Source: Algibacter miyuki (GTDB lineage: Bacteria; Bacteroidota; Bacteroidia; Flavobacteriales; Flavobacteriaceae). From it: a stretch of DNA of 64,000 nucleotides. The notes below the pieces were generated by a model. The model did no database searches. It was not told where the DNA came from and worked only from the letters and a program-made list of their open reading frames with translations. The stretch is taken from assembly GCF_042427745.1 (NCBI RefSeq), contig NZ_JBHMFA010000001.1, one strand, 5' to 3'. A program made the translations under genes and the position numbers. Shown in pieces: positions 45,580 through 55,299 of the stretch. Each line of letters begins with the position of its first letter. The first letter of the stretch is position 1.

Positions 45580-47826
45580 TTAATTAAAGACTTCTGATGA
45601 TGGTGCCATTAGGAATTTATCATCCTTGTTTGGTGTGTCCCCCATAACAAAAACCAACTCGCCACCTTGCATAATGGTTTTATGAGAAATATAACTTTGA
45701 TTGATTTTTTTTCCGTTAAGGGTAATAGATTGAATATACTTATTGGTGTCGCTATTATTTTCTGCGGAAACCGTAAAGCTATGTCCGTTTTCTAAATGAA
45801 TGGTTGCTTTATCGTGCAACGGCGCACCAAAACTATAAATACCTTGTGCCGGATTTACCGGATAAAACCCTAAACTACTAAAAATATACCAAGACGACAT
45901 TTGTCCGCAATCTTCATTTCCGCAGTGTCCGTTAGGCGCATTTTTATATTGAGTTTTTAGAATTTCTCTAACTTTTTCTTGTGTTTTCCATGGTTTGCCA
46001 ATGTAGTTGTATAAGTAAGCAACATGGTGGCTCGGCTCGTTACCGTGGGCGTATTGGCCAATCATTCCGGTACTAAAAATAGGAAGTTTATCTTCTTTTA
46101 AAGGATAATAAGAAAACATGGAATCTAACTTTTTCTCGAATGCTGTTTCTTTTCCTATGGTAGATATAAGACCTTCGATATCGTGAGGTACCGACCAAAC
46201 ATACTGCCAAGCATTACTTTCACAAAAATAAGGTGTGTAATCCTTCGGAATAAAATCTTCTATAAAGGTACCGTTTTTATATTTCGGTCTCATAAAAGTG
46301 CTAGAATCGTCGTATATGTTTTTCCAGTAATTAGCACGTTTTGAAAATGTTGTATAGTCTTCCGTTTTACCTAAAGCTTTGGCGAATTGCGCAATACACC
46401 AATCATCATAAGCATATTCTAATGTTTTTGAAACCGACCAATTTTCGTGACTTTCATCAATAGGGACATAACCGTAAGTCATGTAATCATCAATTTGTCT
46501 TGACTGATCCATGGCGCTGGCTTTACAAGCTTCAAAAGCTAATTCGGCATCAAAATCTTCAATACCTTTAAAATAGGCATCCACAATTACAGGCACAGCG
46601 TGGTAACCAATCATCATGTTGGTTTCGTTACCTTGCATAGACCAAACGGGCAGTAAACCAGTTTCGTTGTAATGTGCTAATAAAGAGTTTACCATACTAG
46701 ATACTCGTTTTGGGTGCAGAATTGTATGTAAAGGATGTGCCGCGCGATAGGTGTCCCACAACGAAAAGGTATCGTATCTATCGTAGTTTTTGGCGTTCAT
46801 TATGGTGTCGTTTGCACCTTTATAATCGCCATTTAAATCGCTTAATAAAGTTGGTGCTAACATCGATTGATATAGCATGGTGTAGAAAATAGTTTTCTGT
46901 TCAACATCATCAGTTTCAATCGTAATTTTTTGTAGTTGTTGGTTCCAAATGCTATCGGCTTGTTTTTTGTAAGCTTCAAAATTGAAACTAGGCGCTTCCG
47001 TAGTAATAGATTTATATGCACCATCAATACTACCTGTAGATAAGCCTGCTTTTAAAACAATCTGTTCGTTTTCGTCAGTATCAAAATCAAGAATTAATTT
47101 GGTGTTAATCCCTTTTAATGGAGACGTTGCAGGTTTATTATCTTCTAAAAGTGAATAAGATTTAAAAGGTTTTGACAATTTTATAACGAAGAATAAACGT
47201 TGGTCTCTAGCCCAACCTTTAGACATTCTGTAGCCTTCTATAGTTTCGTTATCGACCACTTTAAAGTAAGTGTCTGTGGGTTTATCCCAGTTTAGAGAAT
47301 ACCCTAAATCAATATGAATTTGCGATAAACTATCCTTCGGAAAAGTATATTGATGAATACCTGTACGTTGCGTTGCTGTAACTTCTGCTTTAATGCCGAA
47401 ATCGGATAACATTACGCTGTAATAACCCGGTGAAGCCGTTTCGTTATCGTGAGAGAAACTAGAAAATGGCTTGAAGTTATTGATTTTAATTTTTTCTGAA
47501 AAACGACTGTTGGTGGGCATCACCAAGATATCGTACATGTCGCCAGCGCCTGTACCGCTAAGGTGTGTGTGCGAAAACCCGGAAATAATAGAATCTTGAT
47601 AAAAATAGCCCGCAATTCTGTCCCAACCTGGTATGCCATGATCTGGGCTTAATTGCACCATACCAAACGGAACAGTGGCTCCAGGGTAAGTATTCCCTGG
47701 GCCATCGGTACCGATAAATGTATTAACAAAAGCCGTTAACGTTGTTGGTTTTGTTTCAACTTGCGTTTCTTTTTTGCAGGCATAAAAACAAAGGGTTAAT
47801 AAAACGATGTAAACACTTTTGTTCAT
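45580..47826 (-). CDS. GH92 alpha-mannosidase lipoprotein
   Basis: A 748-residue GH92 enzyme with a lipobox (L-C-F-Y-A-C, Cys16). N-T-F-I-G-T-D-G-P-G-N-T-Y-P-G-A-T-V-P-F-G-M-V-Q-L-S-P-D, N-E-P-S-H-H-V-A-Y and G-N-E-D-C-G-Q-M-S-S-W-Y-I are intact. It is clearly closest to the GH92 at 52918-55173 in this window. Expected to trim one alpha-mannose linkage from high-mannose or core N-glycans. The gene starts 6 bases after the GHL10-like gene and ends 10 bases before the glycosylasparaginase. Confidence 0.94.
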   Translation of the reverse strand: MNKSVYIVLLTLCFYACKKETQVETKPTTLTAFVNTFIGTDGPGNTYPGATVPFGMVQLSPDHGIPGWDRIAGYFYQDSIISGFSHTHLSGTGAGDMYDILVMPTNSRFSEKIKINNFKPFSSFSHDNETASPGYYSVMLSDFGIKAEVTATQRTGIHQYTFPKDSLSQIHIDLGYSLNWDKPTDTYFKVVDNETIEGYRMSKGWARDQRLFFVIKLSKPFKSYSLLEDNKPATSPLKGINTKLILDFDTDENEQIVLKAGLSTGSIDGAYKSITTEAPSFNFEAYKKQADSIWNQQLQKITIETDDVEQKTIFYTMLYQSMLAPTLLSDLNGDYKGANDTIMNAKNYDRYDTFSLWDTYRAAHPLHTILHPKRVSSMVNSLLAHYNETGLLPVWSMQGNETNMMIGYHAVPVIVDAYFKGIEDFDAELAFEACKASAMDQSRQIDDYMTYGYVPIDESHENWSVSKTLEYAYDDWCIAQFAKALGKTEDYTTFSKRANYWKNIYDDSSTFMRPKYKNGTFIEDFIPKDYTPYFCESNAWQYVWSVPHDIEGLISTIGKETAFEKKLDSMFSYYPLKEDKLPIFSTGMIGQYAHGNEPSHHVAYLYNYIGKPWKTQEKVREILKTQYKNAPNGHCGNEDCGQMSSWYIFSSLGFYPVNPAQGIYSFGAPLHDKATIHLENGHSFTVSAENNSDTNKYIQSITLNGKKINQSYISHKTIMQGGELVFVMGDTPNKDDKFLMAPSSEVFN

Positions 47827-47832
47827 GATAAT

Positions 47833-48942
47833 TTATTCTTTAGAATTTTTAATAACTTCAAACTGTTCGTCCGACATGCTATAATCATCGAAAAAAGCAA
47901 CACCATTGGCGCCATTATCTTTCGCTAATTGTATAGCCGATTTTAAATCGGGTAAACTTAATTTTGGTGTGTATAAACCGGTGTGTAATTCGGTTGGACG
48001 ACCTTCTAAATCGTCAACACCTTGTTTTGTAGCATAACCAATCCAATCCAATTCTTCGTTGTAGAAGTTATAGTAAATCATTGGTAAAACCATATCTACA
48101 TTCCATTTGTCCCAACGTTGACGCACCATATGGTCGGCCATTTCAGGATAAGGGAATACAGCAGCACTTAATTTTTTATTGTGTTTGTGTACCAAATCAT
48201 AAGCTTCGTTAACCAAAGATTTAATTTCGTTTAAACGGAAGTTTTTCCACTCAATATCTATAGCAGGGTTTTCCATTTTACGAGGGTCTTTATGATGAAT
48301 TGCCATGAATTTTTCTACACTAGCATCAGAATAATCGAAATCGAAATCTGGTAATTCTTCTTCTTGTTTTAAATCGTATTTTGGTAGTAAACCAATTGGT
48401 AAATAAATATCTGGGTAACGGATATAATCTAGGTGAATACTAGCAACACCTTCAACTTTAGCTAAACCTTCAACTAAACTTAAAATGTGTTTTCTAGCTT
48501 CTGGATGACTTGGCGATAACCATTGGTAGTAGTTTACGTAAGGGCGCTCGTCGAAACAAGACTTTCCGCTACGGCTTACCATATACCATTCTGGGTGTTG
48601 TTGCGCAATAGAATCACCTGGTCTGTTTGTAGTAAACATCCATGCGTGCACCTCTAAGCCTGCTTTGTTAGCAAGTGGCGCAAGGCGTTTTAATAATTTT
48701 GGATCGGCATTGGTATTCATTAAAACGGCATCGATACCATTGCTTTTTAATTTGTTGAAATGTGCCGTGTACGCGGAGTCTGATTTTTTATGACCTACAG
48801 TAATCCAGTTCCAATATTTGAATTTTGTTGGCGCTTCAACAGTTGCGGTTTTAGTTGCGCTTGCGGTTTCAGTTTTTACTGTTTTATCGCAAGATACTAC
48901 ACTTAATAATAAGCTTAAAAATGCTATTTTTAATACGTTCAT
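47833..48942 (-). CDS. GHL10-like (family-10-like glycosyl hydrolase) lipoprotein of unknown activity
   Basis: A 369-residue lipoprotein (V-V-S-C, Cys18) with a TIM-barrel-type sequence: F-K-Y-W-N-W-I-T-V at the first strand, H-A-W-M-F, S-P-S-H-P-E-A-R near 145, and the signature I-H-L-D-Y-I-R-Y-P. These resemble the GHL10 family, whose activity is poorly known. Acidic residues at strand ends (L-D-Y-I-R-Y-P-D, F-D-D-Y) could be catalytic. In block II it lies between the CBM9-like protein and a GH92. As no known endo-glycosidase is present, it could be the missing endo- or core-acting enzyme, but nothing in the sequence proves it. Confidence 0.65.
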   Translation of the reverse strand: MNVLKIAFLSLLLSVVSCDKTVKTETASATKTATVEAPTKFKYWNWITVGHKKSDSAYTAHFNKLKSNGIDAVLMNTNADPKLLKRLAPLANKAGLEVHAWMFTTNRPGDSIAQQHPEWYMVSRSGKSCFDERPYVNYYQWLSPSHPEARKHILSLVEGLAKVEGVASIHLDYIRYPDIYLPIGLLPKYDLKQEEELPDFDFDYSDASVEKFMAIHHKDPRKMENPAIDIEWKNFRLNEIKSLVNEAYDLVHKHNKKLSAAVFPYPEMADHMVRQRWDKWNVDMVLPMIYYNFYNEELDWIGYATKQGVDDLEGRPTELHTGLYTPKLSLPDLKSAIQLAKDNGANGVAFFDDYSMSDEQFEVIKNSKE

Positions 48943-48948
48943 GAGTTA

Positions 48949-50019
48949 TTAATTTGATATGAATTTACCATCTGCTGTTACGGTGAGTACTTTATTAGTG
49001 AACGGACTTTTAGCTGATATATTCCATCCGGTACTGTGCATTTCCAGAGTTGGTGTTATTAATTTTTTGTCTATTTTTATTTCTGAAGTTGTTAAGTCTT
49101 CTATGGAAGTGAAATAGGTTTGATTTTTTTTGAAATGTGCCGTTTGTATACGATACAGTTTATACAATTCCCATTTTAATTTATCATCTTGAGGAATGAT
49201 AAATATGTTTTCTGATTTTGGTGCTTCCGAAGAGAATAAAACATAAGCCCATTTTTCGGGTTCGTGCATATTTATAACACCCATTGGCGACCAAACCCAG
49301 TTGTATTCGTGTAACAATTTGCCGTTAGCGTCTTTTTTTCTTTCGTATTTGCCATTGGTAATTTGATGATCCCAATTGACTCTAGAAAAATTAACACGCC
49401 AAAATTGATCGGTAGGTACATTTTTATGAAAGTAACCTGTTTTATAAGCTGCCCAAGGAATAGCGACTTCTAGAACCCAACCTTTGTCGATATCGTTCGG
49501 GTTATTGATGGTACCGTTAACTTTTACAGCTGATTTTAATCCGGTTATATTCCAGTCGTTTAGCACCACGTTGTTGTTTCTGTAAGGTTTGCTTACAAAT
49601 AAATCCCAAGCGGTGTTTAGTGCGTTTATCTCAAGCTCGTAGTAATTATGCGTATCTCCGGTTGGATCTACAAAAATTTCAAAGTCATTATTATGAAAAA
49701 TAATGGCATCGCGCTTCGTGATATCGCCCCAAACATGTGGCTCGTCCATTTTGGCTAAAACATAAAAATAAGTATCATCCCAAAGCATTTTAACTTCTGT
49801 TTTATACTTCGGTTGTTTTTTGCCTTCAATATCAATAAACGGGTTGGTCCAAGCGACTTTGCTCCAAGCATCTTCGTTAAATTCACCGTCAATAGTTATA
49901 ACTTCCGAAGTTTTATAAGCGGTATACGTTTCGGGAATAATGGTAGTTGCTTCCTGAGCATAACTTAAAACCGAAATACTACAACTTAATAACCATAAAA
50001 ATGTGACCTTCAACTTCAT
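48949..50019 (-). CDS. Exported CBM9-like carbohydrate-binding protein
   Basis: A 356-residue exported protein (signal peptide ending L-S-Y-A-Q, about residue 22). The main part resembles the CBM9/DOMON-like beta-sandwich: I-T-I-D-G-E-F-N-E-D-A-W, M-L-W-D-D-T-Y-F-Y-V-L-A-K, N-D-F-E-I-F-V-D-P-T-G-D and W-R-V-N-F-S-R-V. An extra C-terminal region of about 90 residues (from about 265) is not recognised. No catalytic motif is seen; it probably binds sugar ends in the periplasm. It lies 10 bases after GH130 and 6 before the GHL10-like gene, so it may act with the latter. Confidence 0.75.
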   Translation of the reverse strand: MKLKVTFLWLLSCSISVLSYAQEATTIIPETYTAYKTSEVITIDGEFNEDAWSKVAWTNPFIDIEGKKQPKYKTEVKMLWDDTYFYVLAKMDEPHVWGDITKRDAIIFHNNDFEIFVDPTGDTHNYYELEINALNTAWDLFVSKPYRNNNVVLNDWNITGLKSAVKVNGTINNPNDIDKGWVLEVAIPWAAYKTGYFHKNVPTDQFWRVNFSRVNWDHQITNGKYERKKDANGKLLHEYNWVWSPMGVINMHEPEKWAYVLFSSEAPKSENIFIIPQDDKLKWELYKLYRIQTAHFKKNQTYFTSIEDLTTSEIKIDKKLITPTLEMHSTGWNISAKSPFTNKVLTVTADGKFISN

Positions 50020-50029
50020 CTGTATCGTT

Positions 50030-51004
50030 TTATAAACTATTGTTTTTTGTGAATTCTACCACTTCGCTTAATTTTCCAAAAGCTAAAGCAACCACAGTAT
50101 CGGCAGCGCCATAATATACGGCCAATTTATCTTCTTCAGTATCATGTAATGCCGCACATGGGAATACCACATTTGGTACATCGCCCACTTGCTCGTAAAT
50201 TTCCGCAGGACCTAATAAATAAGGTTGTGTTCTGTATTTAACTTGGTCAGGAGCATCTTCTTCTAAAAGCGCAGAACCCATAGCATATCTAAATCCGTTA
50301 CAGGTATTTATAACACCATGGTAAAGCATAAGCCAACCTTCATCGGTTAAAATAGGGATTGGGCCAGCACCAATTTTGGTACATTGCCATGCGCTATCTT
50401 CAAAGTTTGTGGCTTTCATAACACAACGGTGTTCGCCCCAATATTTCATGTCTGGACTGTAACTGATATAAATATCACCAAAAGGCGTGTGGCCATTATC
50501 ACTTGGTCTGCTTAACATCGCAAATTTCCCGTTTATTTTCTTCGGAAACAAAACACCATTTCTGTTGAAAGGTAAAAATGCGTTTTCACATTGAAAAAAC
50601 TCTTTAAAATCGAAAGTATATCCAATACCGATGGTTGGGCCATTATAACCATTACACCAAGTAATCCAATAACGATCTTCAATAAAAACAACACGCGGGT
50701 CGTATTTATAATCAGAATCTATCATTTCGGTATTTCCGGCTTGCATTTTAATAGGCTCGTGTTCGATATCCCAATTGATGCCGTCTTTACTGAAACCAGC
50801 AAAAATATTCATTTGTACTGCTTTGTTATCACAACGGAAAACACCAGCAAAACCATCTTCAAAAGGCACAACGGCACTATTAAAAATACTATTAGATGAT
50901 GGAATGGCATACCTATCTATAATAGGGTTTTCGCTATAACGCCACATAACATCATTACAATGACTAGGTTTTTCTTGCCAAGGGATTTGTTTCATTCTTT
51001 TCAA
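50030..51004 (-). CDS. GH130 phosphorylase, beta-1,4-mannosyl-N-acetylglucosamine-type
   Basis: A 324-residue enzyme without a signal peptide, so cytoplasmic. The five-bladed propeller has F-N-S-A-V-V-P-F, F-R-C-D-N-K, and the proton donor Asp102 in K-Y-D-P-R-V, followed by W-I-T-W-C-N-G-Y, G-R-N/N-R-N-G-V-L-F-P-type loop and W-L-M-L-Y-H-G-V. It is closest in layout to GH130 enzymes that phosphorolyse Man-beta-1,4-GlcNAc (and sometimes Man-GlcNAc2) to mannose 1-phosphate, the core disaccharide step in Bacteroides N-glycan use. The symporter gene lies 15 bases upstream, suggesting import followed by phosphorolysis. Confidence 0.9.
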   Translation of the reverse strand: MKRMKQIPWQEKPSHCNDVMWRYSENPIIDRYAIPSSNSIFNSAVVPFEDGFAGVFRCDNKAVQMNIFAGFSKDGINWDIEHEPIKMQAGNTEMIDSDYKYDPRVVFIEDRYWITWCNGYNGPTIGIGYTFDFKEFFQCENAFLPFNRNGVLFPKKINGKFAMLSRPSDNGHTPFGDIYISYSPDMKYWGEHRCVMKATNFEDSAWQCTKIGAGPIPILTDEGWLMLYHGVINTCNGFRYAMGSALLEEDAPDQVKYRTQPYLLGPAEIYEQVGDVPNVVFPCAALHDTEEDKLAVYYGAADTVVALAFGKLSEVVEFTKNNSL

Positions 51005-51019
51005 CTTTTGAGTTAATTG

Positions 51020-52918
51020 TTATTCGTTAGGTAAATCTTCGGTGTCAGGAATTTGACGGACTTTATCTAACCATGTAAATTTTAAAATAACCGATGTGAT
51101 TATAAAAATAAGCAATGCTATTAAACTTTTAGGGTAATCTCTAATCATAAAGTAAATTGGCAGTAAAACCATACTCGATTGCCAAATAATACCCACTAGA
51201 CAATTTAACATATCTGCCTTAAAATCTGTGTTTTTAGTCACCTCAGGTTCGTCTATTTTTAATGCTTTATAAACCGGATGCCACCAGCCCCATGGACGCA
51301 CGTTGTTGTAGAACGCTTTTAAGGTTTCCATATTGGTTGGCGCTGTTAAATAAGTACCTAAAAAAGACCCCAATAACGACACGGCGAATATAATTGGAAA
51401 TATGTAAATCACGTCAATGTGAGCGCAATGGTATAGCCAAGAACCAACTTCGAAATTCGATTTATTCATGTCTAATAAAAACTGAACAGTCGCAATAATT
51501 AAGCCAGAAGTCATACCCCAAAAGTAGCCCCAACCATTAAAACGCCACCAAATCCATTTTAAGAAATTCGATGCCACATAACCGCCATAAAGCGCACTAG
51601 TAATCCATAAGGTTATTGCGTTAATAGATTCGGCGAAAAAGCCCATAGTAACACCAAGAATAACAATAGCAAAAGAGGTGATATGACTGGCTTTTATATA
51701 ATGTGATGGTTCGGCTTCTGGTTTCACGTATTTTTTGTAAATATCGTTAACAACATAAGCCGGTCCGGAATTTACAAAGGCTGAAAAAGTTGACATAAAC
51801 GCCGCTAAAAGCCCAGCAAGCAATAAACCTTTAATTCCAACAGGAACGTGGTTATTAATTACGGTAGGTAATATAATTTCTAAATCGTCTAAGCTTAGTG
51901 TAGGTGAAGCGGCCAAAGATGGCGCTAAGTATACTAAAGCTAAAACAACAATACCTGCAATAAGTAAATAGCGAGGAATAAATAAAATAAGGTTTGTAAA
52001 ACCACTCATGTAAGCGGCTTCTTTTACCGAGCGTGTCGATAGAATACGTTGCATATCGTAACTTGGTGTTGGACCTGCAATACTTGCAAAAAAGCCTTTA
52101 AACAAGCACATGCCTATAAAAGCACCGAACATTTTGTAACCTTGTGTGTCTACCAAATTATTAAATGCGGTGAGTTTTCCGGTCCAAGAACCTTCAATAG
52201 AATTTCCGAAGAAAATAGTACTCCATTCTGTAGAAATGATATTATTTATTTCCACATCGGATACTGAAACGAAAGCATAAATAGCAATTAATATACCTGA
52301 TAAAACCATGATGCCGTATTGTAAAACTTCGGTAGCAACTACGGAAAACATACCACCTTTAATGGTGTAAATGGTGGTTAGAAATATAATGATTAATGCA
52401 TAACTCTGACTTGAGGTAAGGAGTACAGCATCATTTATGATTAAAGGAATATCCCATGGTAAAATAACCGACATAAATTTACCAACACCTTCAAAGAAGT
52501 AAGCTATAAAACCTACGGAAGCTACAATAGCAAATATAGCCACAATTAGGTGTGAAGCTCGGCCAGCTCTATCATCTCCAAAACGTGTTAAAATCCATTC
52601 GGAACCTGTCATGATGTTTGAACGTCTAATCCAAACAGCTAGGAAAACCATGATGAAAATTTGATTCCATATCGGCCACATCCACATAAACATAAAACTT
52701 TTGGCGCCATATAAAAAGAGGAGGCCAACCATCCAGGCGGTACCTGAAACATCGAACATTCCGGAGCCATTGCTAAGTCCTAGATAGTACCATTTTATAC
52801 TTTTTCCTCCTAAAAAATAAGAGTCTAACCCTTTTGATGCACGTTTAGATATCCAAATACCAACACCGAGGGTTAATAGGATATAGAGTACAATTATAAT
52901 TACATCTATATTGTGCAT
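51020..52918 (-). CDS. Sodium:solute symporter (SSS/SLC5 family)
   Basis: A 632-residue inner-membrane symporter with about 13-15 membrane helices. The family blocks Y-F-L-G-G-K-S-I-K-W, S-G-M-F-D-V-S-G-T-A-W and A-A-F-M-S-T-F-S-A-F-V-N-S-G-P-A-Y are present. It lies directly between GH92 (1-base TAATG-type overlap) and GH130. The best guess for its cargo is the mannosyl-GlcNAc core oligosaccharide left after mannosidase trimming; mannose or GlcNAc are alternatives. The long C-terminal region (after about 530) contains extra helices. Confidence 0.92.
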   Translation of the reverse strand: MHNIDVIIIVLYILLTLGVGIWISKRASKGLDSYFLGGKSIKWYYLGLSNGSGMFDVSGTAWMVGLLFLYGAKSFMFMWMWPIWNQIFIMVFLAVWIRRSNIMTGSEWILTRFGDDRAGRASHLIVAIFAIVASVGFIAYFFEGVGKFMSVILPWDIPLIINDAVLLTSSQSYALIIIFLTTIYTIKGGMFSVVATEVLQYGIMVLSGILIAIYAFVSVSDVEINNIISTEWSTIFFGNSIEGSWTGKLTAFNNLVDTQGYKMFGAFIGMCLFKGFFASIAGPTPSYDMQRILSTRSVKEAAYMSGFTNLILFIPRYLLIAGIVVLALVYLAPSLAASPTLSLDDLEIILPTVINNHVPVGIKGLLLAGLLAAFMSTFSAFVNSGPAYVVNDIYKKYVKPEAEPSHYIKASHITSFAIVILGVTMGFFAESINAITLWITSALYGGYVASNFLKWIWWRFNGWGYFWGMTSGLIIATVQFLLDMNKSNFEVGSWLYHCAHIDVIYIFPIIFAVSLLGSFLGTYLTAPTNMETLKAFYNNVRPWGWWHPVYKALKIDEPEVTKNTDFKADMLNCLVGIIWQSSMVLLPIYFMIRDYPKSLIALLIFIITSVILKFTWLDKVRQIPDTEDLPNE

Positions 52919-55173
52919 TAGTTTTTGCTGTTTTTGTTAATTCCCCATGATTTATTTGGTGTATTTCCCATGATGAAATGAAGTGTTCCACCTTCTAAAA
53001 TGGTTTTATGAGAAATAAAAGACTGATTGAAAGGGTTGCCATTAAGTGTGGCAGATTGTATGTAAATGTTTTCTGATGAAACGTGTTCCGCTTCAATAGT
53101 GAAGCTTTTACCTTCTGAAATATTAATGGATGCTTTGTCAAAAATGGGACTGCCAATTTCGTATTCGGTAGATGCTGGATTCATTGGGTATAAGCCAATA
53201 GAACTTAAAGCATACCAAGCACTCATTTGTCCGCAATCTTCATTACCACTTAATCCGTTAGGTGTGGTGTTGTATTGGGTGTCTAAAATATAGCGCGACC
53301 AATATTGTGTACGCCAAGGTTTATCGGCGTGATTAAACATGTAAGCGATATGATGGCTTGGTTCGTTTCCATGAGCATATTGCCCAATTAAACCAGAGAT
53401 ATCAGCAGAAGTATTGCTTCCTGTTATTTCAGAACTTTCGGTAAATAATTGTTCTAAACGATCGGTGAATATATCATTACTACCGTGTAGTTCGATAAAG
53501 TTTTCTACGTTGTGTGGTACAAACCAACTGTGTTGCCAAGCATTACCTTCGGTATAATCGGTATGTTCTCTGTGATTAGAATATTTAGGGTCGAAAGGGG
53601 TATTCCAAGATTTTCCATTTTCAGATTTTCCTCTCATAAAGCCCGATTCATTATCAAATAAAAATTTGTAAGCTTCTGAGCGCTTTGAGAAATAATTGTA
53701 ATCTTCTGTTTTTCCTAAAGCTTTTGCCATTTGTGCCACGCACCAATCATCATAAGCATATTCAAGCGTTATAGTAACCGATTCATCTAATAAGTTATAA
53801 GGAATGTAGCCATATTCTTTATAGAATTTCAAACCACGTTCATCTTGCATCATGGTGGTTTTCATGGCGTCGTATGCTTTTTCAGCATCAAAACCTCGAA
53901 TGCCTTTTAAGTATGCTTCAACAATAACAGGAATAGAGTGGTAGCCCGTCATGGTATTAGTTTCGTTGCCGTAAAGCGTCCAAACCGGAAGAATCTGTTT
54001 AGTTTCGTAATACGCTAACATGGTGTTTGTGATATCTGAAACTTTATCTGGTGCAATTAAAGTCAGTAAAGGATGTTCTGCCCTAAACGTATCCCAAAGT
54101 GAGAGCGTGGAATACGCTGTGTAATTTGAGGCAGTTTCAACACTATCGTTCTCTTTTCTAAATTGACCATTTTTATCGCTGAAGGTAACAGGCGCTAATT
54201 GTGCATGATACATCGCGGTATAGAAAATAGTTTTTAAAGAATCTATTTCGGTATCTACTTCTATTTTAGAAAGTGCAGTTTCCCAGGTAGATTCTGCCTG
54301 TTTTTTAACGGTTTCAAAATTAAAACCATCAGCTTCTAAATTATCTTTTGCATTGTCTATACTTACCGATGATAAAGCTACTTTAGCAAGTAATTCATTG
54401 TTGTCATCTGCTTTAAAGAATAGTTGTGTTGCGGTTTGTGTTCCTGTGACAACGTTGTTTTCAATAGTTTCTTTATCTGAAACTAAAGTCTGTTTTGTAA
54501 TGGGTTTAGAGAATTTAGCAACAAAAAACACTTTTTGGTTTCTAGCCCAACCTGTACTGTAACGGTAACCGCTTATGGTATATTTGTCTTCAATGTTTAT
54601 AGAGGTTTCTGTGGCTTTGTCCCAGTTGATAGCAAACCCTAGATTTACAACTACGGTTTGTGTATCGTCAGGTTTAAAGGTGTATTTGTGGTACGCTGTA
54701 CGTAGCGATGTTGTTAATTCTACATTAATATCGTGGTCTTCAAGAAAAACTTGATAATAACCTGGCGTTGCTTTTTCGTTGTTATGGCTGTAAGTCGACT
54801 TATAACTTAACGAATCGCGCGATTGTGGTGTGTTAGTGATGTCTACGGTTTTATTTACGGGCATAAATAAAATATCGGCTAAATCGCCAATGCCTGTACC
54901 GCTTAAGCTTAAATGGCTAAAACCAACAGCGATAGAATCGGAGTAATGATAACCAGAACACCAGTCCCAGCTGCTTTTTCCGTTTACGGGGCTCACTTGT
55001 AACATGCCGAAAGGTACCGTGGCGCCTGGGTAAGTGTGACCGTGACCGCCTGTGCCAATAAAAGGGTCTACATGTTTAATTATAGAATCTTTTTTAGGAG
55101 ACTTTTTTTCTAAATTTTGATTGCAACTTGTAATAAAAAGTAGCGCTGAAAAAAGGAGGGTAAAGTTTTTCAT
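52918..55173 (-). CDS. GH92 alpha-mannosidase lipoprotein (first gene of block II)
   Basis: A 751-residue GH92 enzyme with a lipobox (I-T-S-C, Cys17). K-H-V-D-P-F-I-G-T-G-G-H-G-H-T-Y-P-G-A, N-E-P-S-H-H-I-A-Y and G-N-E-D-C-G-Q-M-S-A-W-Y are intact. It heads the block II operon and is divergent from the LytS gene across a 126-base gap that holds a degenerate copy of the shared element. Its paralogue at 45580-47826 is close, so the two may take related but distinct alpha-mannose linkages. Confidence 0.94.
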   Translation of the reverse strand: MKNFTLLFSALLFITSCNQNLEKKSPKKDSIIKHVDPFIGTGGHGHTYPGATVPFGMLQVSPVNGKSSWDWCSGYHYSDSIAVGFSHLSLSGTGIGDLADILFMPVNKTVDITNTPQSRDSLSYKSTYSHNNEKATPGYYQVFLEDHDINVELTTSLRTAYHKYTFKPDDTQTVVVNLGFAINWDKATETSINIEDKYTISGYRYSTGWARNQKVFFVAKFSKPITKQTLVSDKETIENNVVTGTQTATQLFFKADDNNELLAKVALSSVSIDNAKDNLEADGFNFETVKKQAESTWETALSKIEVDTEIDSLKTIFYTAMYHAQLAPVTFSDKNGQFRKENDSVETASNYTAYSTLSLWDTFRAEHPLLTLIAPDKVSDITNTMLAYYETKQILPVWTLYGNETNTMTGYHSIPVIVEAYLKGIRGFDAEKAYDAMKTTMMQDERGLKFYKEYGYIPYNLLDESVTITLEYAYDDWCVAQMAKALGKTEDYNYFSKRSEAYKFLFDNESGFMRGKSENGKSWNTPFDPKYSNHREHTDYTEGNAWQHSWFVPHNVENFIELHGSNDIFTDRLEQLFTESSEITGSNTSADISGLIGQYAHGNEPSHHIAYMFNHADKPWRTQYWSRYILDTQYNTTPNGLSGNEDCGQMSAWYALSSIGLYPMNPASTEYEIGSPIFDKASINISEGKSFTIEAEHVSSENIYIQSATLNGNPFNQSFISHKTILEGGTLHFIMGNTPNKSWGINKNSKN

Positions 55174-55208
55174 AAAACGATTTAAGCAGTTTAATTATTA
55201 AATTTTCA

Positions 55209-55261
55209 TAAATTTAGCGAATATTAAAAGTAATTTAGACGGACAACGTATTAACTCAGGT
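55209..55261 (-). promoter_or_regulatory. Predicted block II promoter with degenerate copy D of the shared element
   Basis: On the minus strand ACCTGAGTTAA starts at 55261, preceded by a T-tract, much as ACCTGAAGTTAC is at 59143. A -7-like TAAATTTA lies at 55209-55216, 45 bases on. The match is partial and TAAATTTA ends in A, not G, so this is a tentative call. Confidence 0.35.
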
Positions 55262-55299
55262 AAACATCAAAAAAAAACCATTAATTCTCTAACGCGCAC

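Noticed and set aside
50591..50899. Plus-strand 102-codon open frame
   Set aside because: Antisense to GH130, with no recognisable domain.
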